Source: Glycomyces sp. YM15 (lineage in GTDB: Bacteria > Actinomycetota > Actinomycetes > Mycobacteriales > Micromonosporaceae). From it: a DNA stretch of 64,000 nucleotides. The notes beneath the pieces are model-generated. The model was not told the DNA's origin. It searched no databases and saw only the letters and a list, made by a program, of their open reading frames with translations. This document shows positions 9,661-19,600 of this stretch, in pieces. The position numbers were made by a program, and so were the translations under genes. Every line of letters starts with the position of its first letter. Position 1 is the stretch's first letter. The DNA lies in assembly GCF_016918015.1 (NCBI RefSeq), contig NZ_JAERMK010000010.1, forward strand, positions 132,603 to 196,602, written 5' to 3'.

Positions 9661-9690
9661 GGGCCCCAAGCGCGAATGCGCTTGGGGCCC
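9661..9690 (+). terminator. Rho-independent terminator of the lyase gene
   Basis: A perfect 13-bp stem (GGGCCCCAAGCGC with its complement) with a GAAT loop is followed by TTCTTC, 14 bases after the lyase stop codon. Confidence 0.85.
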
Positions 9691-9785
9691 TTCTTCATGT
9701 AGACATGCGCTGCATTTCCTGCGATCTCGTTCACCTTCACTCACTCGTTGCCCATGCGTCCCTCCGCGTGAAAGGACTCCCCTTG

Positions 9786-9959
9786 ATGCCGGAGCACGAA
9801 ATCATCATCAAGGCGATCCAGGACGAACCGCAGTCGGCGGCGTGGCTGCTCGATCTCGACGTTGACCACAGCCATCTCGCCGCTGCGGCCGCCCAAATCG
9901 AGCGCGTCGTCGCGACCGCGGCCGCTCTCAAGGCCGGCCGCGCCGCCCTCGCCGCCTGA
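9786..9959 (+). CDS. Small uncharacterised protein (57 residues)
   Basis: Short open frame beginning MPEHEIIIKAIQDEP and ending in an alanine-rich helix (AAALKAGRAALAA). An AAAGGA about 10 bases upstream of the ATG supports translation from this start rather than from the longer frame upstream. It sits alone between two good terminators, which also suggests a separate transcript. I do not recognise a family. It has no signal peptide or membrane segment and could be a small cytosolic helical protein. Confidence 0.45.
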   Translation: MPEHEIIIKAIQDEPQSAAWLLDLDVDHSHLAAAAAQIERVVATAAALKAGRAALAA

Positions 9960-9985
9960 CACCGCACCTCGCCGCATACGTCGCG

Positions 9986-10028
9986 CGCCCGCTCGGTCCT
10001 CCTGTGACATCAGGAGACCGGGCGGGCG
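9986..10028 (+). terminator. Terminator after the small ORF
   Basis: A long hairpin of about 18 bp with one bulge (CGCCCGCTCGGTCCTCCTG pairs with TCAGGAGACCGGGCGGGCG) is followed by TTCGTCG. Confidence 0.7.
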
Positions 10029-10130
10029 TTCGTCGTCGTCAATCGGGGTTGGTCTTTGGCCGGGGTTCAAGCAGTCAGCGACGAAGAGGTGAATGGTGGG
10101 GCGGGGTCAGGTGGCGGGTGTGAGGTTAGG

Positions 10131-10170
10131 CGGGGTGGGCGGGGTGGACGGGGTGGACGGGGTGGGCGGG
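10131..10170. repeat. 9-bp G-rich tandem repeat (CGGGGTGGR)
   Basis: Four consecutive units of CGGGGTGGG or CGGGGTGGA plus a partial fifth. The G-runs on the plus strand could form a G-quadruplex. Confidence 0.8.
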
Positions 10171-10984
10171 TGACACGCCCGGGCGCGGGGTGCGAAGGCG
10201 CGGTTCGGTTGCGGCCCAGTCGGTTCGGTACGGAACGTGAATGGTTTCGCATCGTGTGGGTGATGACAGTCGGGGGTTGTATGGGGGACAATTGAGGTAC
10301 GTACAGGGACAGGAAACTGGTACAGGTGTCGGGGTAGGTGTAAGCAGACTACGACAAGCCTCTGGCCGATCCGACAAACCGACTTGTTTCGAGGCGACGA
10401 CCCCGCAAGCCAGGGTGCTCCTCCTCCACTGGAGGCGTCCGATCTCACCCCCGTGCCATCGCCCGCAGCTGTCCGCGCCCCCGATGGGCCGTGACTGGGT
10501 GGACGATCCTAGTTGGGATCACCCCAACCAGAAGGCAATGCCCCACACGGGGGCACCTGCGATTCGAGCACGACCCGTCAGCGTCAGCGGTGAGGCCACA
10601 CCGAGCGAATAGAGGACTCGGTACGGCGACACCGCAAGCACGTCCATGGCGAGCACCACCCCGTCCCGGCAGCGCCGCGCCCGCAAGCCCGCGCGACTGC
10701 AGGACGGACCCCGAGGAACAGGAAGCGATCCTCGGGAGGCGAACCCGCCACCGGCAACCACCGGGACCATCACCGGCATCCGCCAGGAGGCCGCACCGCT
10801 CCCTCAGGGACGGCAGGCACCAGCACCCGCCCCGGCAGGAACGGCGTGTTCAGGCGAAAGCCGAAGGGCCGGAACCGGAAGCCCAAGCAAGGTCGACAAG
10901 GCCAGCAGGGCCAGCAGGGCCAGCGAGGGAAGCAAGTAGAGCAGCGGGAAGGAGGCGACAGGCACATGAGAACCACGACCATGC

Positions 10985-11014
10985 ACACGAACACGAACAC
11001 GAACACGAACACGA
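10985..11014. repeat. 6-bp tandem repeat (ACACGA)x5
   Basis: Five perfect copies of ACACGA. Because the unit is a multiple of three it leaves frames open and produces artificial dipeptide repeats such as His-Glu or Asn-Thr, which explains the odd ORFs here. Confidence 0.85.
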
Positions 11015-11145
11015 GCATGTCCGGGCCGACCCCGTCGACCGGCGGCTCCCTCGTCGCCGACCACCCGGTCACAGCGGCATCGGGCCGGACCCACCCGGCC
11101 CGGCCAGCAGCGGCCACCGGACCGGCCCCGGCGGCCCACTCCCAG

Positions 11146-11299
11146 GCCACCGCCCACCGCTCCTTCGCTGCCGGATCGAACCCGGGTCGAATCGCCACCC
11201 GGCCCCGGAGACGGAGCCTTAGGCGCCACCCCGCGCTTCCGTCGCTGCCTGATTGAACCCGGGTCGAATCGCCGCCCGGCCCCGGAGACGGAGCCTTAG
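11146..11299. repeat. 77-bp tandem duplication
   Basis: Two copies (11146-11222 and 11223-11299). The last 57 bases of each are nearly identical, with about four differences, and include GAACCCGGGTCGAATCGCC and CCCGGCCCCGGAGACGGAG; the first 20 are more diverged. Confidence 0.8.
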
Positions 11300-11357
11300 C
11301 CGCAGCTCCTGTCCGGAGCGCACCGTCCCGGGCGGCCCCGGGCGATAGCATCGGGCC

Positions 11358-12512
11358 GTGAGCGTGTTGCGGGAACGTGGGTCCACTGGGGTCGGTCCGG
11401 TTGAGCTGTTCTTCGACCTGGTGTACGTCTTCGCGATCACGCAGCTGTCGCATTTCCTGCTGCACCATCTCGATATCGCGGGCGCGCTCGAGTTCGCGGT
11501 GTTGTTCGCCGCCGTGTGGTGGGGCTGGAACTACACCGCCTGGGCCGCCAACTGGCTCGACCCGAACGACCGCACCGTGCAGTCCTGGTTCGCCATGTGG
11601 ATGTTCGCCTCGCTCGGCATGGCCGTCGCCGTCCCGGAGGCCTACGGCGACCGCGCCTGGCTGTTCGTCGTCTCCTACCTGGCACTGCAGCTCAGCCGCG
11701 CCGCGTTCATGGTGTGGGCCTGGCGCGGGCAGGTCATGAGCCGCAACTACGCCCAGCTGCTCGCATGGAGCGCGATCGCCGGAGTCGTGTGGGTCGCGGG
11801 CGTGTTCACGCCCGAAGCGGCACGCGTGTGGGTGTGGCTCGGAGCGGTCCTCCTCGACTACCTCGGGCCGCGGGTGAACTTCTGGCTGCCGCGCCTCGGA
11901 TCGACCCCGATGTCGACGTGGCCGCTCAGCGAAGACCACCTCGCCGAACGCAACCGCCTCGTGTTCATCGTGGCCCTGGGCGAATCGATCGTGATCCTCG
12001 GCGCGACCCTCACCGGCACGACGCTCACCGCCTCCGCCGTCATCGCCTCGATCCTCGGCTTCACCACCATCGTCGTCCTCTGGCAGCTCTACTTCGCGAC
12101 CCCGCACGGCAACATCGAACACGAGCGCATCGCCCTCGAGCGGGCGACCGAGGTCTCACGCAGCGCCTACGCATACGCGCACGCCCTCATGGTCGCCGGC
12201 GCGGTCGTCATCGCGGTCGGGGTCGAACTCGTCCTCGCCCACCCCTGGGACACCGCCGACGCGGCCGCCATCGCCACCGTCCTCGGCGGTCCCGCGATCT
12301 ACCTGGTCGGCAACGTCGTCTTCAACCGCGCCATCAGCGGCCGCATCGCCGCCTCGCGGATCGCGGCCCTCGCCGGCCTCGCGGTGCTCGCGCTCATCGG
12401 ATTCGCGCTGCCCGTCCTGGTCCTCGCGGCCCTCGCGCTCGCGGTGCTCCTGCTGCTCGCGCTCGCGGCCTCGGGCTGGTTCCGGCTGCCGTCGATGAAC
12501 GTCGAGAGCTGA
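11358..12512 (+). CDS. Low-temperature-requirement A (LtrA) family membrane protein
   Basis: Polytopic membrane protein of 384 residues with about ten hydrophobic helices and the LtrA family pattern: N-terminal VELFFDLVYVFAITQLSHFL, central HLAERNRLVFIVALGESIVILGA, and WQLYFATPHG. LtrA was named for a Listeria low-temperature growth mutant; its biochemical role is not established. GTG is the start codon, directly after the repeat-rich region. The gene ends one base from the convergent acetyltransferase gene. The family assignment is secure, the function is not. Confidence 0.85.
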   Translation: MSVLRERGSTGVGPVELFFDLVYVFAITQLSHFLLHHLDIAGALEFAVLFAAVWWGWNYTAWAANWLDPNDRTVQSWFAMWMFASLGMAVAVPEAYGDRAWLFVVSYLALQLSRAAFMVWAWRGQVMSRNYAQLLAWSAIAGVVWVAGVFTPEAARVWVWLGAVLLDYLGPRVNFWLPRLGSTPMSTWPLSEDHLAERNRLVFIVALGESIVILGATLTGTTLTASAVIASILGFTTIVVLWQLYFATPHGNIEHERIALERATEVSRSAYAYAHALMVAGAVVIAVGVELVLAHPWDTADAAAIATVLGGPAIYLVGNVVFNRAISGRIAASRIAALAGLAVLALIGFALPVLVLAALALAVLLLLALAASGWFRLPSMNVES

Positions 12513-12995
12513 TCAGCGAAGCGGATTGAACCGCATCGCCGGTTCAGGGGAGACCGTGAACCCCAGCTGCTTGTACAACCCCTCGCCCTCTTCCGAAGCG
12601 AGGAGTTCGAGCACGTGCACCTGCCGGTCCGCGAACCAGTCGAGCAGCGCCCGTGTGCAGGCGCGGCTGTAGCCGCGCTTGCGCCACCGGGTATCGGTGA
12701 CCACGTTGAAGATCCACCCGTACCGGCCCGTCGGGTTGTGCGGCCCGGGCAGCCGCTCGCTGATGGTGCCGACGGCGCACGCCGCGAGCGCGCCGGAGCC
12801 GTCCGGGGCGTCGATCACGGTGATGCCGATCGTCGGCTCTTCCCCGCTCATCCGGCGCCGCAGGACCTCGGCGGCCGAGTCCTTCCAGGCGTCGTCGCCC
12901 GTGCCGCGGAGTCCGACGAAGCTGGAGAACATGATCTCGCGGAGGCGGACGAGCTCTTCGATGTCGCCGAGGTCGGCGTGGCGTGCGTTGACCAT
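12513..12995 (-). CDS. GNAT-family N-acetyltransferase
   Basis: Cytosolic acetyltransferase, 160 residues. The acetyl-CoA binding motif A appears as VVTDTRWRKRGYSRACTRALLDW in the second half, followed by LLASEEGEGLYKQLGF, a typical beta5/alpha4 end. The start used is the ATG of MVNARHADL; an ATG four codons upstream is equally possible because neither has a clear Shine-Dalgarno. It converges with the LtrA-like gene with only one base between stop codons and is divergent from the metallophosphoesterase. The substrate cannot be read from the sequence. Confidence 0.8.
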   Translation of the reverse strand: MVNARHADLGDIEELVRLREIMFSSFVGLRGTGDDAWKDSAAEVLRRRMSGEEPTIGITVIDAPDGSGALAACAVGTISERLPGPHNPTGRYGWIFNVVTDTRWRKRGYSRACTRALLDWFADRQVHVLELLASEEGEGLYKQLGFTVSPEPAMRFNPLR

Positions 12996-13082
12996 GTCCG
13001 GGAGCATACGGGCGCAAAGCCCCGTTCGCCTAGGCCGTTTCACGGGTTCCCCCGGCGTGCAGAACGTGCCATGATGTGGTCT

Positions 13083-14762
13083 ATGTCCCACCGCCCCAAG
13101 GATCTCAGTCCCGAGCAGCTCCGCTTCCGGCCGCAGGGGCCGGTGCGCTGGCTTTCGCCGCGCACGCTCCTCGACACGAGCATGCGGTTCGGTCTCGCCC
13201 GGGTCTTCGGCGGGTACGTCGACAAGCGCGAGATCATCGGGGGCCGTCCACAAGGGGTGTACAACCACGCCGACCGGGACGAGCTGTGGCTCGACTATGT
13301 GGCGGACGTGGGCGACGGCTTCAACGCCACCTATTCCATCGCGTACCTCATGGCGCAGGACCACATCGAGGTCGGCGGCGAGAGGCTGCCGCGCGGCTCG
13401 GTGCTCGTCATGGGCGGCGACGAGGTGTACCCGGCGGGGGACTGGCTCGAATACGAGCAGCGCATGAAGGGCCCCTATGAGGCCGCGAACCCGGGGCATC
13501 CGGTGACGCTGTACGCGATCCCGGGGAACCACGACTGGTTCGACGGGCTCACCGCGTTCGCCCGGCAGTTCACCGAGGGCCGCTCGGTGGGCGGCTACAA
13601 GACGGTCCAGAAGCGGTCCTATTTCGCGCTCGAGCTGCCGCACCGTTGGTGGTTGTTCGCCGTCGACGCCCAGTTCGACACCCATCTCGACCAGACGCAG
13701 ATCGAGTACTTCCGGCACGCGGCCGAACGGATGCGCAAGGGCGACCAGGTGATCCTGTGCGTACCGCAGCCGTCCTGGCTGTGGACCGAGGACGATCCGC
13801 GCTCGTTCGACCGGATCGACCACTTCATCCGGGACGTGGTGGCCGTGCGCGGCGCCCGCGTGCCGCTCGTCATCACCGGCGACCGCCATCATTACGCCCA
13901 CTACGAAGAGGTCGACGGCTCCCGCCACCTGGTCACGGCCGGCGGCGGCGGCGCGTACCTCTCACCGACGCACACGCTGCCGGAGGAGCTGACGGCGCCG
14001 CGCAAGTCGGTGCCCGAACCCGATGCGCGCGAACGGGACTACCTGCTCACCAAGGAGTACCCGTCGAAGGCGAAGTCGATGGGCTACGCGTTCGGGATCT
14101 TCGCGAGACTGCCGTGGCTGAACAAGGGCTTCGTGGCGCTCATGGCCGTCGTGGGCCTCATCGCCACGGTGTCCATCCTGGAGGGCACGGGCACGTTCGT
14201 GGCCGTGACCGCGGTGCTGCTCGGCGCCGGCGTCGGCTTCGCGCACCCCGGGCAGGGGAGCCGCACCTCGCGGCACTACATGCTCGGCGGCCTGCACGGC
14301 CTGGCACAGGTCGCCCTGTCCTGGGGCGGGGCGCAGCTCATCAGGATGTTCGACGACGTGAGCCTGTGGACCTATCTCGCCTACCTGCCGGTGGCCGGGC
14401 TCGTCGGGACCTGGCTCGTGGGCCTCTACCTGGTGGTGGCGAACCGCTTGGGTGTCAACACGAACGAGCTGTTCGCGGGGCTCGGCGTGATCGACCAGAA
14501 GTGCTTCCTGCGGATCAAGGTCGCCGCCGACGGCGTCACGGTCTATCCGATCGGGCTCGACCGCGTCGGCCGCCGCTGGGTCGCGGATCCGGACGGGGCG
14601 CCCACGGACTCGTTCATCAAACCGGTCGACCCGCTCAAGCCCCGCCTGATCGAGCCGGGCTTCGCGGCGCTCCATCCGGGCCCGCGCAGCAGCGAGGTGC
14701 CCCCGCAGCATCCGGTGCGCCGCCTGGTCGCCCAGGCCGGTGAATGGTTCAAGCTCGGTTAG
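13083..14762 (+). CDS. Membrane-associated calcineurin-like metallophosphoesterase
   Basis: 559 residues with an N-terminal metallophosphoesterase domain: VMGGDEVYP near 105, GNHDWFDG near 150 and GDRHHYAHYE near 270 supply metal ligands. This is followed by a helical region with three to four hydrophobic segments (PWLNKGFVALMAVVGLIATVSIL onward, about residues 345-455) and a cytosolic tail. The first canonical motif is GGDEVYP rather than GDxH, as in large actinobacterial homologues. The start is uncertain: ATGs at 13071, 13074 (out of frame) and 13083 lie close together without a clear ribosome site. The stop overlaps the convergent POT gene by four bases. The substrate is unknown. Confidence 0.75.
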   Translation: MSHRPKDLSPEQLRFRPQGPVRWLSPRTLLDTSMRFGLARVFGGYVDKREIIGGRPQGVYNHADRDELWLDYVADVGDGFNATYSIAYLMAQDHIEVGGERLPRGSVLVMGGDEVYPAGDWLEYEQRMKGPYEAANPGHPVTLYAIPGNHDWFDGLTAFARQFTEGRSVGGYKTVQKRSYFALELPHRWWLFAVDAQFDTHLDQTQIEYFRHAAERMRKGDQVILCVPQPSWLWTEDDPRSFDRIDHFIRDVVAVRGARVPLVITGDRHHYAHYEEVDGSRHLVTAGGGGAYLSPTHTLPEELTAPRKSVPEPDARERDYLLTKEYPSKAKSMGYAFGIFARLPWLNKGFVALMAVVGLIATVSILEGTGTFVAVTAVLLGAGVGFAHPGQGSRTSRHYMLGGLHGLAQVALSWGGAQLIRMFDDVSLWTYLAYLPVAGLVGTWLVGLYLVVANRLGVNTNELFAGLGVIDQKCFLRIKVAADGVTVYPIGLDRVGRRWVADPDGAPTDSFIKPVDPLKPRLIEPGFAALHPGPRSSEVPPQHPVRRLVAQAGEWFKLG

Positions 14763-16324
14763 TTCAGGCGGCCGCCGAATCCCGACTGGGGCCGCGGCTC
14801 GGGCGGCGTCTCCAGGACCGCCGCTTCCGGGCCGTGCCCGCCGCGGCCCATGAGCCGGTGCAGCGCCGGGCTGAACACGGCGAGGACGACGGCGGTGAGG
14901 ATCGCGATCCCGGCGAGGATGAAGAAGAACGCGGCCTCGCCCACCCTCGGCACGAGGAACGCGAACGCCTGCCCGCCGAGCGGAGTGCCCACCGCCGGGC
15001 CGAGGAACCACACGCCCATCATCTGGCCCTTGAGGTTCGGCGGCGCCAGCTGCGTCGTCACGCTCAACCCCACGGGCGAGACGCACAGCTCGCCGAACGT
15101 CAGCAGCAGGTACACCCAGGCCATCCACGCGAGCGCGACGAGCACGCCGTCGTCGGCGCGGGTCTGCAGCCACCCGAGGAACACGTACGCGAAGCCCACG
15201 AGGAACACGCCGATCGCGAACTTGTACGCCGTCCCGAACCGCGTCCCGGCCTTGAGCCAGATGACGCCGAAGATCGGCGAGAAGACCAGGATGAAGATCG
15301 AGTTGAAGTTCTGCACCCCGCCCGCGGGCAGGTGGAAGCCCCACGAGTCGAGGTCCACCGAGTTGCCCGCGAACGCGGTGAGCACCGAACCCATCTGGAG
15401 GTACAGCATCCAGAACACGACCGAGGCGATGAACAGGCCCACATAGGCGCGCAGTCCCGCCTTCTCCGCGGGGGTGATGTCCTTCGCCTCGCCGAAGATG
15501 TAGACGAAGTACCAGACGGCGGCCGCGATCGACAGGCCCGTCACCACTGTGGGCACCGTCGAGAGCGTCAGCGTCCCGGTCCAGCCCCAGACCGCGACGA
15601 CGACGGCCGCGATGACGAGCGAGACCGCCACGATCTTCGCCGTCTTCCGCTTCTCCGCCTCGCTCAACGGCCGCGCCGGGCCGATCCCGGCGTTCGTCAG
15701 GCGCGGCCAGCCCCGCACGTACCAGAGCAGGCCGAAGGCCATCCCGACCGCGGCGGCGCCGAACCCGAGGTGCCACCGGTCGTCCCCCGCGAGGAACGGG
15801 GTGATGAGGATGCCGAGGAACGCGCCGAGGTTGATGCCCATGTAGAACACGGAGAACCCCGAGTCGCGGCGCGCGTCCGTGTCGTCGTCGTAGAGCTTGC
15901 CGACCATCACCGAGATGTTCGGCTTCAACAGGCCCGAACCGGCCACGACCAGGAACAGGCCGAAGAACACCATGGCCGGATTCTTGACCGGGACGGCCAT
16001 CGAGAGATGGCCGCACATGATGATGATGCCGCCGATGAGGACCGCGCGCCGCGGTCCGAGGACCCGGTCCGCCAGCCACCCGCCCGGCAGCGCCGTCAGG
16101 TACACGAGTCCCGAGTAGAGCGAGGCGATCGGGACGGCCACGGTGTCGGCGAGCCCGAGCCCGTTCTGCGCCACGTCCGCGACCAGGAAGGTGAGCAGGA
16201 TGCCCTGCAGCCCATAGAAGCTGAACCGCTCCCACATCTCGGTTCCGAATAGGACGGCGAGGCCGCGGGGGTGCCCGAAGAAGGTCTGCTCGCGGCCGAC
16301 GGGACGCATTTCGCGGTGGGACAT
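14759..16324 (-). CDS. POT/PTR2-family proton-coupled oligopeptide transporter
   Basis: 521-residue transporter with about 14 hydrophobic segments. It has the diagnostic ExxERFSFYG motif (EMWERFSFYG near residue 30), PGGWLADRVLGPR in loop 2-3, GLLKPNISVMVG, and the PTR2 signature FSVFYMGINLGAFLG. It imports di- and tripeptides with protons. An ATG start follows a short promoter region shared head-to-head with the membrane protein at 16493. The C-terminal tail is proline- and glycine-rich. It overlaps convergently with the metallophosphoesterase by four bases. A confident family call. Confidence 0.93.
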   Translation of the reverse strand: MSHREMRPVGREQTFFGHPRGLAVLFGTEMWERFSFYGLQGILLTFLVADVAQNGLGLADTVAVPIASLYSGLVYLTALPGGWLADRVLGPRRAVLIGGIIIMCGHLSMAVPVKNPAMVFFGLFLVVAGSGLLKPNISVMVGKLYDDDTDARRDSGFSVFYMGINLGAFLGILITPFLAGDDRWHLGFGAAAVGMAFGLLWYVRGWPRLTNAGIGPARPLSEAEKRKTAKIVAVSLVIAAVVVAVWGWTGTLTLSTVPTVVTGLSIAAAVWYFVYIFGEAKDITPAEKAGLRAYVGLFIASVVFWMLYLQMGSVLTAFAGNSVDLDSWGFHLPAGGVQNFNSIFILVFSPIFGVIWLKAGTRFGTAYKFAIGVFLVGFAYVFLGWLQTRADDGVLVALAWMAWVYLLLTFGELCVSPVGLSVTTQLAPPNLKGQMMGVWFLGPAVGTPLGGQAFAFLVPRVGEAAFFFILAGIAILTAVVLAVFSPALHRLMGRGGHGPEAAVLETPPEPRPQSGFGGRLN

Positions 16325-16492
16325 CGGCGCTCCCGAAGTGCTCGTCTCCTCGGCGCGACGTGCGCCGATACCTGCGTACGGTAGTAGCTCGGGCGAGGCC
16401 GGACGGGGGAATGCGCGAACGTGTCATACCCGAACGGATGCGTTGCGGCCGTTTGTCTGATATGCGGCTGCGCAGGGTCTACGATCCGGCCT

Positions 16493-17467
16493 ATGAGCGA
16501 CGATCCTTACTGGAACTCCGGGCATGTGGACGAGCCCTCCGGCCGCTTCTCCGGCGGCGACCCCCTGGTGACCGACACCTTCGAAGGCTGGTGGCACGCT
16601 TCACTGGACGTCGTGCAGCGCTCCTGGCGGACCGTCGGCCTCATCCTGCTCGTCGGCGTGGTCCTGCCGCGATGGATCCTCAACGCCTTCAACAACACCG
16701 TGCGCACCCGCGACATCGAGATCACCGACACCGACTGGGGCACGATCGTCCGCGACGTCAACCCGGGCGTCGCCGCCGGGATCATCGGCGCGATCCTCAC
16801 CCTCGCCGTCCTCTACGTCTCCGGTTCGGCCGCGCTCGCCGCCGTGCGCACCGCCGCCGCCGAGGCCGCGGGCGGCTTCCTCGCCCTCGGCGAAGCCTGC
16901 TCCTTCGGCTTCAAACGCGGCGGCACGTTCTTCCTGTGGCTCCTGCTCGCCTGGGTCACCGTCGCCGTCGGCCTCGTCCTCTGCGTCCTGCCCGGCCTGT
17001 GGGCGATCTTCGCGCTCAGCCTCATGGCACCCGCCGCGGTCTTCGAAGCCCGCCGCAGCCCCTACGCCCGCTCGATCCAGCTCACGCACTCCGCGTTCTG
17101 GCCCGCGCTCGGCCGCATCGTCATCATCGTGCTCGTCGCCGCCGCCGCGAACCTCATCATCGGCCTCGTCGGCCTGCTCATGGCCGGGGTCTGGCACGCG
17201 CTCTTCGCGTCCTGGCTCGCGAACGTCCTCATCATCATCACCGAGGCCGTCATGGCACTGCTGCTGCTCGTGCCCATGATCTGGATCGTCGCCGCGTCCC
17301 TGTGCACCTACGCGTGGCTGCGCGGCCGCGCCGAGTCCGTCTCGGCCACCTCGCTCTCGGCCGAGGCCGCGGGCGTCGCCATCCCGACCGCCGAACCCGG
17401 CGAGCCCGGCCACCCGGGCAGGTCCGACCTGCCCGAAATGCCGGACCAGGGGAGCTCCACCACCTGA
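16493..17467 (+). CDS. Multipass membrane protein, glycerophosphodiester phosphodiesterase membrane-domain-like
   Basis: 324-residue membrane protein beginning MSDDPYWNSGHVDEPSG, with about six hydrophobic segments between residues 40 and 280 and a charged, proline-rich tail. The pattern, with a conserved WAIFALSLMAPAAVFE stretch followed by a loop and another helix pair, resembles the membrane domain found with some glycerophosphodiester phosphodiesterases and free-standing in actinobacteria. No catalytic domain is present. A longer frame upstream (from 16421) would begin in the intergenic promoter region and was rejected. Function unknown. Confidence 0.65.
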   Translation: MSDDPYWNSGHVDEPSGRFSGGDPLVTDTFEGWWHASLDVVQRSWRTVGLILLVGVVLPRWILNAFNNTVRTRDIEITDTDWGTIVRDVNPGVAAGIIGAILTLAVLYVSGSAALAAVRTAAAEAAGGFLALGEACSFGFKRGGTFFLWLLLAWVTVAVGLVLCVLPGLWAIFALSLMAPAAVFEARRSPYARSIQLTHSAFWPALGRIVIIVLVAAAANLIIGLVGLLMAGVWHALFASWLANVLIIITEAVMALLLLVPMIWIVAASLCTYAWLRGRAESVSATSLSAEAAGVAIPTAEPGEPGHPGRSDLPEMPDQGSSTT

Positions 17468-19330
<1,863 letters not shown>

Positions 19331-19408
19331 GCAGCCCTCGAGGCTTGCTTACTCAGGTCCACTGAGCCGATTCAAGGTCGGCGAGCGGGCGCCTTGGGCG
19401 TACTGCGA

Positions 19409-19450
19409 GGGAGGACCGCTCACTGTATTGTGAGTGGTTCTCCCTTTCTC
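19409..19450 (+). terminator. groEL terminator
   Basis: A 15-bp stem (GGGAGGACCGCTCAC against GTGAGTGGTTCTCCC, two G-U pairs) with a TGTATT loop, followed by TTTCTC. Confidence 0.8.
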
Positions 19451-19493
19451 TGTACTGGCTACCAGTGCAGACGGCGTAGTCCGCTGCGCGAGC

Positions 19494-19528
19494 GCGGCAT
19501 ACCGCCCCCTCCAAGGGCGGTATGCCGC
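19494..19528. terminator. Second perfect hairpin downstream of groEL
   Basis: A 14-bp perfect inverted repeat (GCGGCATACCGCCC and complement) around a 7-base spacer. It could be a second terminator or a regulatory site for the gene at 19601; there is no T-run. Confidence 0.5.
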
Positions 19529-19600
19529 GTCTTCGCATCCCATGCGCGCCAGCACTTTCCGGCCCTTCACATCACGTGCCTCCCGCGTTACCCTGAGCCC

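Larger units (their letters stand above)
10029..11357. other. Gene-free, repeat-rich region
   Basis: About 1.3 kb without a convincing gene on either strand. The open frames present are compositionally biased (runs of Arg/Pro or His-Glu repeats), have no Shine-Dalgarno sequences and overlap one another. The region holds a 9-bp G-rich tandem repeat, a 6-bp tandem repeat, a 9-bp GGCCAGCAG repeat near 10900-10925 and a 77-bp duplication, which are listed separately. It looks like decayed or accessory sequence. The promoter of the LtrA-like gene must lie near its right end. Confidence 0.6.

Noticed and set aside
10241..10612. Possible gene in the repeat-rich region
   Set aside because: No ribosome site, no recognisable motif, overlapping frames in all directions; looked for an HNH endonuclease remnant and did not find one.
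11166..11299. tRNA-like T-arm sequence (GGGTTCAATC on the minus strand) in the 77-bp duplication
   Set aside because: No acceptor, D or anticodon arms can be folded around it.
10770..12122. Long minus-strand open frame across the repeat region and the LtrA-like gene
   Set aside because: It overlaps the clear LtrA gene antisense, is Arg/Pro-biased, and its repeats arise from multiple-of-three DNA repeats.
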